Source: Algoriphagus sp. TR-M9 (GTDB lineage: Bacteria; Bacteroidota; Bacteroidia; Cytophagales; Cyclobacteriaceae). From it: a stretch of 64,000 nt of DNA. Position 1 is the stretch's first letter. Each line of letters opens with the position of its first letter. The notes beneath the pieces were generated by a model. The model worked only from the letters and a program-made list of their open reading frames with translations, did not search any database and was not told the DNA's origin. The DNA is taken from positions 1,683,001 to 1,747,000 of the forward strand of contig NZ_CP115160.1 in NCBI RefSeq assembly GCF_027594545.1. Reading direction: 5' to 3'. Both the position numbers and the translations under genes were made by a program. Positions 26,897-35,365 of this stretch are shown here, piece by piece.

Positions 26897-28108
26897 GTGG
26901 AAAAATATATTCTAGATCCGATAGAGGATGCAATAGAAGCCATTAAAAACGGCGAAGTAATCATAGTGGTAGATGACGAGGATAGAGAAAATGAGGGGGA
27001 TTTTGTCTGTGCGGCAGATACTGTCACACCAGAGATCATCAATTTCATGGCCACTCATGGACGCGGACTGATCTGTGCCCCACTTATTGAAGATAGGTGT
27101 GAAAAGTTGGGATTGGAACTGATGGTGGGACACAACACGGCTGCTTTTGAAACTCCATTTACCGTATCTGTGGATCTGATCGGGCATGGCTGCACTACCG
27201 GTATTTCTGCTTCTGATAGGGCGAAGACCATCAAGGCCTTGGTGGATGATGCCATTGACCCCAATGAACTTGGAAAACCAGGACATATTTTCCCTTTAAA
27301 GGCTAAACGAGGTGGAGTACTGAGGAGAGCGGGGCACACCGAAGCAGCCATTGATCTATCTAGATTGGCAGGGCTTTCGCCCGCGGGAGTTTTGGTAGAA
27401 ATCATGAATGAGGATGGCACCATGGCCCGTCTTCCTGATCTGGTGGAGGTAGCCAAGAAATTCAATTTGAAGTTGATTTCCATCAAAGATTTGATCGCTT
27501 ATAGATTAAAACATGAGTCTTTGATCAAAAGAGAGATTGGAGTGGATCTTCCTACCGAATTTGGGGATTTTGAAATGATAGCATTTCGTCAGACCAACAC
27601 TCAGGAATTACACTTGGCGCTGATCAAGGGAAGTTGGGAAGAAGATGAGCCGGTTTTGGTAAGGGTTCATTCATCTTGTATTACGGGTGACATTTTCGGG
27701 TCATGTAGATGTGACTGTGGACCTCAGCTGCACGCTGCCATGCAGATGGTGGAGAAGGAAGGCAAGGGAATGGTCATTTACATGAATCAGGAGGGTAGAG
27801 GTATAGGATTGATCAATAAGCTGAAGGCTTACAAACTCCAGGAAGAAGGAATGGATACTGTACAGGCCAATTTGGCACTTGGCCTACCCATGGATAGCAG
27901 AGATTATGGCGTTGGGGCTCAGATTCTCAGGGATCTTGGGGTCAGCAAAATCAGGTTGATTTCAAATAATCCGCAAAAGCGAGTTGGTCTTTTGGGGTAT
28001 GGTTTGGAGATCGTGGAGCAGGTGCCTATAGAAATAGCGCCCAATAAACATAACGAACGCTACCTCACGACCAAACGTGACAAGATGGGACACAATATTT
28101 TGAAGTGA
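26897..28108 (+). CDS. ribBA: Bifunctional riboflavin enzyme: DHBP synthase / GTP cyclohydrolase II
   Basis: Start set at GTG 26897 ([20 protein letters not shown]), where homology begins; an upstream ATG at 26843 adds 18 hydrophobic residues that do not fit, and a -7 element lies between. The 403-residue product has RibB (about 1-205: [13 protein letters not shown] and [11 protein letters not shown]), making the 4-carbon unit of riboflavin, and RibA (about 206-400: zinc site [11 protein letters not shown] and [10 protein letters not shown]), opening GTP. Both halves look intact, with the DHBP acidic cluster present. Only this rib gene is in the window. Confidence 0.96.
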   Translation: MEKYILDPIEDAIEAIKNGEVIIVVDDEDRENEGDFVCAADTVTPEIINFMATHGRGLICAPLIEDRCEKLGLELMVGHNTAAFETPFTVSVDLIGHGCTTGISASDRAKTIKALVDDAIDPNELGKPGHIFPLKAKRGGVLRRAGHTEAAIDLSRLAGLSPAGVLVEIMNEDGTMARLPDLVEVAKKFNLKLISIKDLIAYRLKHESLIKREIGVDLPTEFGDFEMIAFRQTNTQELHLALIKGSWEEDEPVLVRVHSSCITGDIFGSCRCDCGPQLHAAMQMVEKEGKGMVIYMNQEGRGIGLINKLKAYKLQEEGMDTVQANLALGLPMDSRDYGVGAQILRDLGVSKIRLISNNPQKRVGLLGYGLEIVEQVPIEIAPNKHNERYLTTKRDKMGHNILK

Positions 28109-28201
28109 AAATCTGTTAACATGCTGTAATATAGCAGTGGATTTGCATCTGAACTTCAACCCAAATTCCCAATCCTCGTTAATTAAAGCATGACTATAAC
28201 T

Positions 28202-28843
28202 ATGAAAAAGGCAATATTCACCCTTAGCTTTCTCATGATAGGTATAGGGTTCTTACTAGCCCAGGATAAATTTCCTTCCCATCTTTGGCACAAAGGAAAT
28301 ATCTACGGAACAGACGGAGCGGTATATGGTGGGGAAATAAAATATGACCTGGAGAATAACCTCGTTCAACTGAAAGGACAGACCATTTCCACATTTACTG
28401 CCTCGAATGTCACCTACTTTGAACTGTTTGACGAAGTGTACGGGGGAATTAGGAAGTTTTTCAGCCTTCCCTATTCTTTGAATAATGATTACGAAGTTCC
28501 GGTTTTCTTCGAAGTATTGACAGAAGGGGATGAGATCGCTTTGCTTTGCAGAGAATACATAGCCAGTGACTCCAGAAATATGGGAGGGTACGGTATGATG
28601 GGGGCTTATGGGATGAATCCATTCTATGGTCCGCAAAATATGGTAGGTTATAAACTGGCTTTTAACTATTATTTTGTGACTGAAGGAAGAATAGAAAAAT
28701 ACAGTTTGAAGAAAAAAGACCTTTTTGAAATGCTTCCGGGTCACGATGATGAGCTTGATATTTTCATGCGAAAAAACAGACTAGAGCATGACAAGCGCGG
28801 CGATCTACTCAGGATCACCGCTTATTACAATGAACTGAATTAA
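28202..28843 (+). CDS. Secreted protein of unknown function
   Basis: Start chosen at ATG 28202 (MKKAIFTLSFLMIGIGFLLAQ), giving a clean signal peptide; an ATG 12 bp upstream is also possible. Mature protein of about 190 residues, likely beta-rich, opening HLWHKGNIYGTDGAVYGGEIKYD, a pattern I associate with Bacteroidota proteins that wrap a small beta-sandwich. A Gly/Tyr/Met-rich loop (GGYGMMGAYGMNPFYG) sits in the middle. No enzyme motif. The gene precedes surE by 5 bp and is probably co-transcribed with it. Function not recognised. Confidence 0.72.
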   Translation: MKKAIFTLSFLMIGIGFLLAQDKFPSHLWHKGNIYGTDGAVYGGEIKYDLENNLVQLKGQTISTFTASNVTYFELFDEVYGGIRKFFSLPYSLNNDYEVPVFFEVLTEGDEIALLCREYIASDSRNMGGYGMMGAYGMNPFYGPQNMVGYKLAFNYYFVTEGRIEKYSLKKKDLFEMLPGHDDELDIFMRKNRLEHDKRGDLLRITAYYNELN

Positions 28844-28848
28844 ATCTA

Positions 28849-29631
28849 ATGTCAAAACCTTTAATTCTCGTCTCCAATGACGATGGAATAACCTCTAAAG
28901 GCATTCGCGTATTGGTATCTGCCATGCAAAAACTAGGAGAGGTGGTAGTCGTAGCACCAGACAGTCCTCAATCAGGCATGGGACATGCGATTACCATAGG
29001 CGAAACGCTCAGACTTACAGAAGAAGAAACTTTTCAAGGCATCAAAGCCTATAAATCCAGCGGAACTCCGGCAGATTGTGTAAAACTGGCGAAACATTAT
29101 ATACTTAAAGACCGCAGCCCGGACCTGATTGTAAGCGGGATTAACCATGGGTCAAATACTTCTATTTCGGTTCTCTATTCCGGTACCATGTCTGCTGCGA
29201 TAGAAGGGGCATTGGAGGGATATCCATCCATTGGATTCAGCTTGTGTGATTATTCCTCTGATGCTGAGTTTTCACATGTGGAGGAATGGGTAGAGAAAAT
29301 AGCCAACCAAGTATTGCAAAATGGCATTCCCAAAGGCATAGCGCTCAATGTGAATTTTCCTCCTAAGCAAAAAGAGAATATTAAAGGAATCAAAGTCTGC
29401 CGTCAAGCCGAAGCAAAATGGCAGGAAGAATTTGATGAGCGAGTGGACCCAAATGGCAGAAGGTATTTTTGGCTTGCGGGAAACTTTGTGAATTTCGATA
29501 AGGGTGAGGATAATGACGAATGGGCCATTGCCAATAATTACATTGCTATCGTTCCTTGCCAATATGACCTCACTGCCCATCATGCTATTAGTCAGATGAA
29601 TAAAAATTGGAATTGGGATGAGTTAAAGTAA
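28849..29631 (+). CDS. surE: 5'/3'-nucleotidase SurE
   Basis: A 260-residue SurE, the standard size, which removes phosphate from nucleoside monophosphates. N-terminal metal site N10-D11-D12 in LVSNDDGIT, S-Q-S in PDSPQSGMG and the Asn ligand in SGINHGSNT. These match all conserved positions. It follows the small secreted protein gene by 5 bp. No pcm or rpoS neighbour as in enterobacteria. Confidence 0.96.
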   Translation: MSKPLILVSNDDGITSKGIRVLVSAMQKLGEVVVVAPDSPQSGMGHAITIGETLRLTEEETFQGIKAYKSSGTPADCVKLAKHYILKDRSPDLIVSGINHGSNTSISVLYSGTMSAAIEGALEGYPSIGFSLCDYSSDAEFSHVEEWVEKIANQVLQNGIPKGIALNVNFPPKQKENIKGIKVCRQAEAKWQEEFDERVDPNGRRYFWLAGNFVNFDKGEDNDEWAIANNYIAIVPCQYDLTAHHAISQMNKNWNWDELK

Positions 29632-29713
29632 TCCAGAACGCGATTCCTTTCGTATTTCCTGTTTCAATTGATTGAATTTGGTTAATTTACACCCTCATAA
29701 CCCAACTTCCTTT

Positions 29714-31657
29714 TTGAAACGGATATTCTTTTTCGGATTTCTCTTGCCCTTGCTTGGCATTTTAGAAGTTTCTGGCCAAGTCCCTGATACCGACAGTTTG
29801 GAAAGAGTACTACCCAATACTGAAGGCAATACCCGATTGGTTTTGCTGAATGAATTGGCCACTTTTCTCCGGGAAACCAAGCAAGAACAAGCTTTAGACT
29901 ATGCTCTGGAAGCTGAAAAACTAGCCAAAGCTCAAGGAGATAAATCCGAAGAGGCCAAAGCCAAGGAAAATATCGGTTGGATATATTACCGTCAAGGACA
30001 GTGGCAAAAATCATTCGACTACTCTAAAGAATCCTATGAGCTGGCTATGGAAGTCGAAGACCTCCAAGAAGCTGCACGGGTACTCAATAACATGGGTGCG
30101 CTCTATTATGAGCAAAAAAATTACCCTCAGGCCATAGCACAATTCAAAAATGCTTATCGGCTCAGTGAGGAGGCGGAGGATTTGTACACCACTATCCGCA
30201 GTCTGAATAATGTGGCTTACAATTTCACGTTAATTGATGAATTGGACTCTGCTCGCTTCTATGCCATTAAAGCTATTGAAGCAAATGAAGCAGCGGGATC
30301 ACCCTATTTGACAGCTTTTTCACATCGTGTCATCGGTGATATTTACCTGAAAAAAGCCCAGTTAGATTCTGCTGAATACGTTTTTGAATTGGCGTGGGAA
30401 ATGGCAGTAGAACAAGGGATTACCTCTTTTCAGGCCAGTATTTTGCACCGACTGGGGAATGTATATCTTACAAATGGGAAAATTGACAAAGCTAAAGCTG
30501 CTTTAGATAGGGGGTTAGAGATTTCAGTTGAAAATCAGTACTTGGATGAGCAGTCTAAAAGCCATAAGTATCTGGCCATTTACCATGAAAAAGTGGGGGA
30601 TATCAATGAGGCATTCAGGCATCAAAAGCTCTACCTACAGCTTTATGATTCGTTGACAGACCAGTCCACAAGAGACAGACTTGCACTGATGCAGGGGATG
30701 TTTCAGGATGATTTGAATCAAAGTGAGTTAGATTTACTGTTGGCTCAAAATGAAAATCAAGCAGCAAAGCTGGCATTCAATCGAAGGATTATCATTATCA
30801 TCAGTGTGGCTGCCATTGTAGTATTGGCTTTGATGATCTGGCTGTATTTTCTGCATAGAAATGTGAAAAGAACGAATACCAAGCTTTTGGACCATCAGAA
30901 TAAAATCCAGGATCAAAATGCAGATCTCGCTTCCAAATCCATGGAACTGGAAGAGATCAATCAAACCAAGAATAAGTTGTTTTCAGTGATAGGTCATGAC
31001 CTAAGAGGCCCTGTGGGGCAGGTGAAAACTATTGTGGATTTGTTGATCAAAGGGGAGCTGGATCAAGAGGAGTTTGAAGAGTTATTGAAAAACCTGAATA
31101 AGGACGTAGATTCGGTGTACTTTACGTTGGATAATACGCTGAAGTGGTCTATGGCTCAGATGGAAGGCTTCAAAATCAATAGAACTATAGTAAAGTTGAA
31201 TGCTGTGGTAAAGTCTTCTATTAAACTGCTGGATTCCATGATTAAGGAAAAAGGAATTCATGTGAACAACCAGCTTCAAGGGGATGAGGAGATTTTTGCT
31301 GACAGGGATTTGATAGAGGTGGTAATTAGAAATATTTTAAGCAACGCTATCAAATATTCTAACTTGGGTGATGAAATACTGCTGAGTGCTGACTATGATT
31401 CAGACTCATGTGTGCTGTGCATCAATGATCAGGGCGTGGGCATGAGCAAGGAGCAACTGGATAAGCTATTGTCAGACGAGTATGTGTTTTCAGGCTCTCA
31501 ACTGGGAACCAAGCAAGAAAAAGGCTCTGGTCTGGGACTGCAGGTATGCAAGGAGTTCACCCGCTTGAATGGGGGAGAATTGAGCATAGACAGTGAACTG
31601 GGCAAGGGAACCAAGATATGCATTAAGCTTCCAGCTGCTTTTTTAGTCAATAATTGA
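29714..31657 (+). CDS. TPR-containing sensor histidine kinase
   Basis: No ATG occurs at the 5' end; the best start is TTG 29714, which begins a signal-like segment (LKRIFFFGFLLPLLG) ending SGQ. TTG 29672 is an alternative. About 647 residues: a periplasmic helical region of roughly six TPR units (such as AKENIGWIYYRQGQWQ and VLNNMGALYYEQKNYPQA), a TM helix near 355-378 (IIIIISVAAIVVLALMIWL), a coiled coil, the phospho-acceptor His in FSVIGHDLRGPVGQ, and an ATPase domain (NAIKYS, DQGVGM, GSGLGLQVCKEF). This is a common Bacteroidota design, perhaps sensing peptides or envelope state. No response regulator is adjacent. Its 3' end overlaps the convergent next gene by 15 bp. Confidence 0.9.
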   Translation: MKRIFFFGFLLPLLGILEVSGQVPDTDSLERVLPNTEGNTRLVLLNELATFLRETKQEQALDYALEAEKLAKAQGDKSEEAKAKENIGWIYYRQGQWQKSFDYSKESYELAMEVEDLQEAARVLNNMGALYYEQKNYPQAIAQFKNAYRLSEEAEDLYTTIRSLNNVAYNFTLIDELDSARFYAIKAIEANEAAGSPYLTAFSHRVIGDIYLKKAQLDSAEYVFELAWEMAVEQGITSFQASILHRLGNVYLTNGKIDKAKAALDRGLEISVENQYLDEQSKSHKYLAIYHEKVGDINEAFRHQKLYLQLYDSLTDQSTRDRLALMQGMFQDDLNQSELDLLLAQNENQAAKLAFNRRIIIIISVAAIVVLALMIWLYFLHRNVKRTNTKLLDHQNKIQDQNADLASKSMELEEINQTKNKLFSVIGHDLRGPVGQVKTIVDLLIKGELDQEEFEELLKNLNKDVDSVYFTLDNTLKWSMAQMEGFKINRTIVKLNAVVKSSIKLLDSMIKEKGIHVNNQLQGDEEIFADRDLIEVVIRNILSNAIKYSNLGDEILLSADYDSDSCVLCINDQGVGMSKEQLDKLLSDEYVFSGSQLGTKQEKGSGLGLQVCKEFTRLNGGELSIDSELGKGTKICIKLPAAFLVNN

Positions 31658-32515
31658 CAGATAGTCTGAAGTTAGGAAGTTCTCTAGCGGGATAATTTGT
31701 TGGATTATGCCAAGTTCCACCATTACTTCCATAGCGTCATTTAGTTGTTTTCTGGACACTTGAGATTGTGTTTCCCAGGAGGTCTGGGCGATCCACTCAT
31801 TGACATCTTCCGGCTCCAGCTTGTACTTTTCGGCAATTTCCAGCACCGATGCGCCGCTATCCTGAATCCTGCTTGCTGCTTGGTAAACTTTGTTTCGGAG
31901 TTTAAAGATGAGCTGGCCGAATTCTTCCAGGGCCTTTTCCGAAGCAACCATTGCAAAGCAAGGCCAAGGGCTAGGTATCTCCCCGATTCGTTTCATCTCT
32001 TTTGAATCTACCCAGGGGTTGGTGGTGAATTTTTCCCAGAGAAACATCTCTGGATGTGCTGCGCGCATGGCTTCCAAAGCTCCGGGCAGATTGTTGACTA
32101 TTTTAAAATCCAATTGCTCAGCATCCCAGCCTTCTCTTTTGGCAAGAACAAAGGCCATGAGTTGAGAGCCTGAACCCATTCTGCTGATCAGAAATGATGG
32201 GCTTTTGATTTCATGTAGTGATTCTACCGCAGAACCTCCATGAAGGTGAATGCCCCAAGTCAGTGGAGACTTCACATGCAGCCCGATCATTTTGGATGGA
32301 TTTCCTGATTCAAAATCTTTAAGAAAACTTTCCGTAAGCACTATCGCCAAATCGGTCCGGTCTTCCCTCAAATCCTTGTTCATCTGACCTGACCCACGGG
32401 ATTCATCCCTCCATTCCAGGTGAATGCCTTCCTTTTCGAAAGGCTGTTCTGCTATTACTTTTTTCCAAGGAAAATTAAAATGCTCAGGAACTCCGGTTAT
32501 TCTTAATGTCTTCAT
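31643..32515 (-). CDS. Periplasmic-binding-protein-fold protein without signal peptide
   Basis: A 290-residue protein resembling SsuA/THI5 (NMT1)-type solute-binding proteins: VPEHFNFPWKKVIAEQPFEKEGIHLEW, DLAIVLTESFLKDF, ISRMGSGSQLMAFVLAK. It lacks any N-terminal signal peptide or TM segment, so it appears cytosolic, unlike transport components. No permease or ATPase gene is near. It may be an enzyme or sensor that reuses the fold (compare MqnA/MqnD in menaquinone synthesis), but the motifs do not decide. Convergent with the TPR kinase, with overlapping 3' ends. Confidence 0.7.
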   Translation of the reverse strand: MKTLRITGVPEHFNFPWKKVIAEQPFEKEGIHLEWRDESRGSGQMNKDLREDRTDLAIVLTESFLKDFESGNPSKMIGLHVKSPLTWGIHLHGGSAVESLHEIKSPSFLISRMGSGSQLMAFVLAKREGWDAEQLDFKIVNNLPGALEAMRAAHPEMFLWEKFTTNPWVDSKEMKRIGEIPSPWPCFAMVASEKALEEFGQLIFKLRNKVYQAASRIQDSGASVLEIAEKYKLEPEDVNEWIAQTSWETQSQVSRKQLNDAMEVMVELGIIQQIIPLENFLTSDYLSIID

Positions 32516-32691
32516 GTCTAGAGGCTATGTAGACCTCAAATTTAGATTATTCCGCATAGATTGATTAAGGATTTAGAAGATTCTTCAGAAAATAAGGAAG
32601 AGTCTAAAGTTGAAATCGATTGCATGCAGATATTTGCCCTTGGAGATGAGATTTTAGAAATGGAAGTGGGCTATTTTATCTTAGGGATTTA

Positions 32692-32699
32692 TATCTTTG
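32692..32699 (+). promoter_or_regulatory. Promoter -7 element of the aldolase gene
   Basis: TATCTTTG matches TAnnTTTG, 65 bp before the ATG at 32765. No clear -33 TTTG. Confidence 0.45.
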
Positions 32700-32764
32700 G
32701 AACAAAGGAGTGAAACAAGGCCGATTAGCGGTCATGAAACCAGAAATAAACAAACCTTATAAAC

Positions 32765-33826
32765 ATGAAATTTAAACCTGGAGTAAAATACGGTGAAGAG
32801 CTTAAGGATCTTTATGCTTATGCTAAAGAGAATGAGTTTGCAATGCCAGCAGTAAATGTGATCAATACCAATTCGGTAAATGCGGTAATGGAAACTGCCA
32901 AGAAATTGAATTCTCCTGTGATTATTCAGTTTTCCAATGGTGGGGCTCAATTTTTCGCAGGAAAGTCTCTTCCTAATGATAAACAACAGGCAAGTATCGC
33001 AGGTGGAATCTCTGGAGCACATCACGTGCACCTGATGGCGGAAGCTTATGGTGTACCGGTTATTTTGCATACCGATCACGCTGCAAAGAAATTGTTGCCT
33101 TGGATAGATGGTCTTTTAGATGCAGGCAAGGCATATTATGCCACGCATAAGAGACCTTTGTATAGCTCTCATATGCTGGATCTATCAGAGGAGCCTTTGG
33201 AGGAAAACGTGGAAATCTCTTGCAATTACTTCAAGGAATTTGCGAAGCTGGATATGGCTATCGAAATCGAACTTGGGGTAACCGGGGGTGAAGAAGACGG
33301 AGTGGATAACACCGATATTGATTCATCCAAGCTTTACACGCAGCCAGAAGAAGTGGCTTATGCTTATGAGCATTTGAAGAAAATTGATGATTTGTTCACT
33401 ATAGCTGCGGCTTTCGGTAATGTTCACGGAGTTTACAAGCCTGGAAACGTAAGTTTGAAGCCAATTATTCTGAAAAATTCTCAAGATTATATCAATGAGA
33501 AATATGGCACGACTGGTAAGCCTTTGAACTTTGTGTTCCATGGTGGCTCAGGATCCTCAGTGGAGGAAATCAGAGAAGCAAATAGCTATGGCTCCATCAA
33601 AATGAATATTGATACCGATATGCAGTGGGCATTCTGGGAAGGAGTATTGAATAACTATAAGCAGCATGAAGGATACCTTCAGACGCAGTTGGGGAATCCT
33701 GACGGTCCTGAAAACCCGAACAAGAAGTATTACGATCCAAGAAACTGGTTGCGTAAGGGTGAAGAGAACTTTGTGAAGCGTCTAGAGCTTGCATTTGATA
33801 TGCTAAATGCAGTAAACAGAAACTAG
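32765..33826 (+). CDS. fbaA: Class II fructose-bisphosphate aldolase
   Basis: A 353-residue zinc-dependent aldolase splitting fructose-1,6-bisphosphate into GAP and DHAP. Landmarks are VIIQFSNGGAQFFAGK, the catalytic/zinc region VILHTDHAAKK, GVTGGEEDGVDN, VHGVYKPGNV with a zinc His, FVFHGGSGSS with another and KMNIDTDMQWAFW for phosphate binding. Length and motifs match the E. coli FbaA (class IIA) type. It has its own promoter and terminator and faces pfkA-mgsA across that terminator. Confidence 0.97.
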   Translation: MKFKPGVKYGEELKDLYAYAKENEFAMPAVNVINTNSVNAVMETAKKLNSPVIIQFSNGGAQFFAGKSLPNDKQQASIAGGISGAHHVHLMAEAYGVPVILHTDHAAKKLLPWIDGLLDAGKAYYATHKRPLYSSHMLDLSEEPLEENVEISCNYFKEFAKLDMAIEIELGVTGGEEDGVDNTDIDSSKLYTQPEEVAYAYEHLKKIDDLFTIAAAFGNVHGVYKPGNVSLKPIILKNSQDYINEKYGTTGKPLNFVFHGGSGSSVEEIREANSYGSIKMNIDTDMQWAFWEGVLNNYKQHEGYLQTQLGNPDGPENPNKKYYDPRNWLRKGEENFVKRLELAFDMLNAVNRN

Positions 33827-33847
33827 TCTCCGTTCACTAGACATTAA

Positions 33848-33878
33848 AAAAAGTCACCTGAAAAGGTGACTTTTTTTG
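33848..33878. terminator. Bidirectional terminator between fbaA and pfkA
   Basis: Stem AAAAAGTCACC with GGTGACTTTTT around TGAAAA, with A and T runs on both sides for both convergent genes. Confidence 0.88.
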
Positions 33879-33911
33879 TTGGAGAGTATTGTTTTTCTTC
33901 CGTAGTGTATA

Positions 33912-34898
33912 TCAGGTGGACAAGATCTTCGCTACTCGGAAGTCGTCCTCATCCACTGATTTATCATCCACAATGGCTTTTTTGATAGGAGTATAGACCA
34001 CTTTATTATTAATCAATCCGGCCATAACGTCGTATTTCCCTTGAAGCAAGCCTTCTACCGCTGCTACACCCAGTTTAGAAGCCAGCAATCGGTCATAGGA
34101 GCTCGGAGATCCGCCTCGCTGTAAATGCCCCAGGATGGTGACCTTTATGTCGTAGTATGGGAGGTGTTTTTCTACCAAAGAGGCTATTTCTGTAGCTCCA
34201 CCACTTTTTCCGCCTTCGGCTACGATCACAATGTTGGAGGCTTTTTTGGCCTTGGTTCTGATTCTTAATTTGTCTACCAGGTGCTCTATAGGCATTTTCT
34301 TTTCCGGTATCAAAATGGCTGCTGCGGCACTTCCAATTCCAGCATTAATCGCGATAAAACCAGCATCTCTACCCATTACTTCTACAAAGAATAGTCTATC
34401 ATGGGAGGTAGCTGTATCACGGATTTTGTCTATGGCTTCTATCGCTGTATTACAGGCCGTATCAAATCCAATCGTAGAATCTGTACCCGAAAGATCATTA
34501 TCTATAGTGCCGGGGAGTCCTATGGCCGGAATCCCAAATTCCTTGTAAAAAAGATGTGCTCCCGTGAGTGAACCGTCACCACCGATTACCACAAGTGCAT
34601 CTATGCCATGACTTTTTAAGTTTTCATAAGCAGTTTTTCGACCTTCCGGAGTACGGAACTCAGCACTTCGGGCAGATTTTAGAAAAGTACCTCCTCTTTC
34701 GAGCACATGAGTGATATGCTTGGAATCCAGTCTTTTGATGTCATTCTGGATCATACCTTCATATCCTCTGTAGATCCCGTACATTTCCAGGTCATAGTAT
34801 ATTCCAGTTCGTATGACGGCACGAATTGCTGCATTCATTCCTGGGGAGTCTCCCCCAGAGGTAAGTACACCTATTTTTTTGATGGTTTTAGGTTCCAT
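33912..34898 (-). CDS. pfkA: ATP-dependent 6-phosphofructokinase
   Basis: A 328-residue PfkA with the ATP site TSGGDSPGMNAAIRA (about 13-27), VVIGGDGSLTGA, the catalytic TIDNDLSGTDSTIGFDTA, VEVMGRDAGFIA, and the closing LGHLQRGGSPSSYDRLLAS. GDGS is the motif of ATP-using rather than PPi-using enzymes. Its first base coincides with the last base of the upstream mgsA, so the two overlap by one base and are coupled. Pairing of phosphofructokinase with methylglyoxal synthase ties glycolytic flux to its overflow bypass. Confidence 0.97.
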   Translation of the reverse strand: MEPKTIKKIGVLTSGGDSPGMNAAIRAVIRTGIYYDLEMYGIYRGYEGMIQNDIKRLDSKHITHVLERGGTFLKSARSAEFRTPEGRKTAYENLKSHGIDALVVIGGDGSLTGAHLFYKEFGIPAIGLPGTIDNDLSGTDSTIGFDTACNTAIEAIDKIRDTATSHDRLFFVEVMGRDAGFIAINAGIGSAAAAILIPEKKMPIEHLVDKLRIRTKAKKASNIVIVAEGGKSGGATEIASLVEKHLPYYDIKVTILGHLQRGGSPSSYDRLLASKLGVAAVEGLLQGKYDVMAGLINNKVVYTPIKKAIVDDKSVDEDDFRVAKILST

Positions 34899-35272
34899 TA
34901 TAAGGTTTGAGTTAGGGCTTTAAACATGAGATCAGCTGAGGCTGGGTTAGTGGCCAAAGGAATATTGTGAACATCACATATTCTCATTAGCATTTGCACA
35001 TCCGGCTCGTGAGGGTGCTTATCTAGCGGGTCTCTGAAAAACACCACCATGGCCAATTCTTTCTCAGCAGCCAGTGCGGCTATCTGTGCATCACCGCCAT
35101 AGGGGCCGGATAAAAGTTTCTGGACATTAAATCCTGACTTTTCTATATGCGAACCCGTAGTGCCTGTGGCTACTAGTTGTACATCTGCCTGATGGAGTCT
35201 TTCTTTGAATCCACTTAAAAAATGGACCATGTCGGCTTTTTTACCATCATGGGCGATCAGTGCTATTTTCAT
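34898..35272 (-). CDS. mgsA: Methylglyoxal synthase
   Basis: A 124-residue enzyme converting DHAP into methylglyoxal and phosphate. It has the phosphate-binding LIAHDGKK, LVATGTTGSHIEKS, and SGPYGGDAQIAA with the catalytic Asp, then FFRDPLDKHPHEPDVQML and ATNPASAD. Shorter than the E. coli protein but with all key motifs. It is the first gene of the mgsA-pfkA unit. The bypass normally frees phosphate when triose phosphates build up. No glyoxalase gene is visible nearby. Confidence 0.95.
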   Translation of the reverse strand: MKIALIAHDGKKADMVHFLSGFKERLHQADVQLVATGTTGSHIEKSGFNVQKLLSGPYGGDAQIAALAAEKELAMVVFFRDPLDKHPHEPDVQMLMRICDVHNIPLATNPASADLMFKALTQTL

Positions 35273-35365
35273 TGATTGAGGTCTAATAGGTTTGAGTCAA
35301 AGTTAGGAAAAAATCTTTCCCTGATAACTCTTAAAGGGTACATTTAAAGACTTCTTAATTTTCCG

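Noticed and set aside
33848-33878. Inverted GTCACC/GGTGAC as another Crp/Fnr operator
   Set aside because: It has long A and T runs and lies between convergent stops, so it is a terminator.
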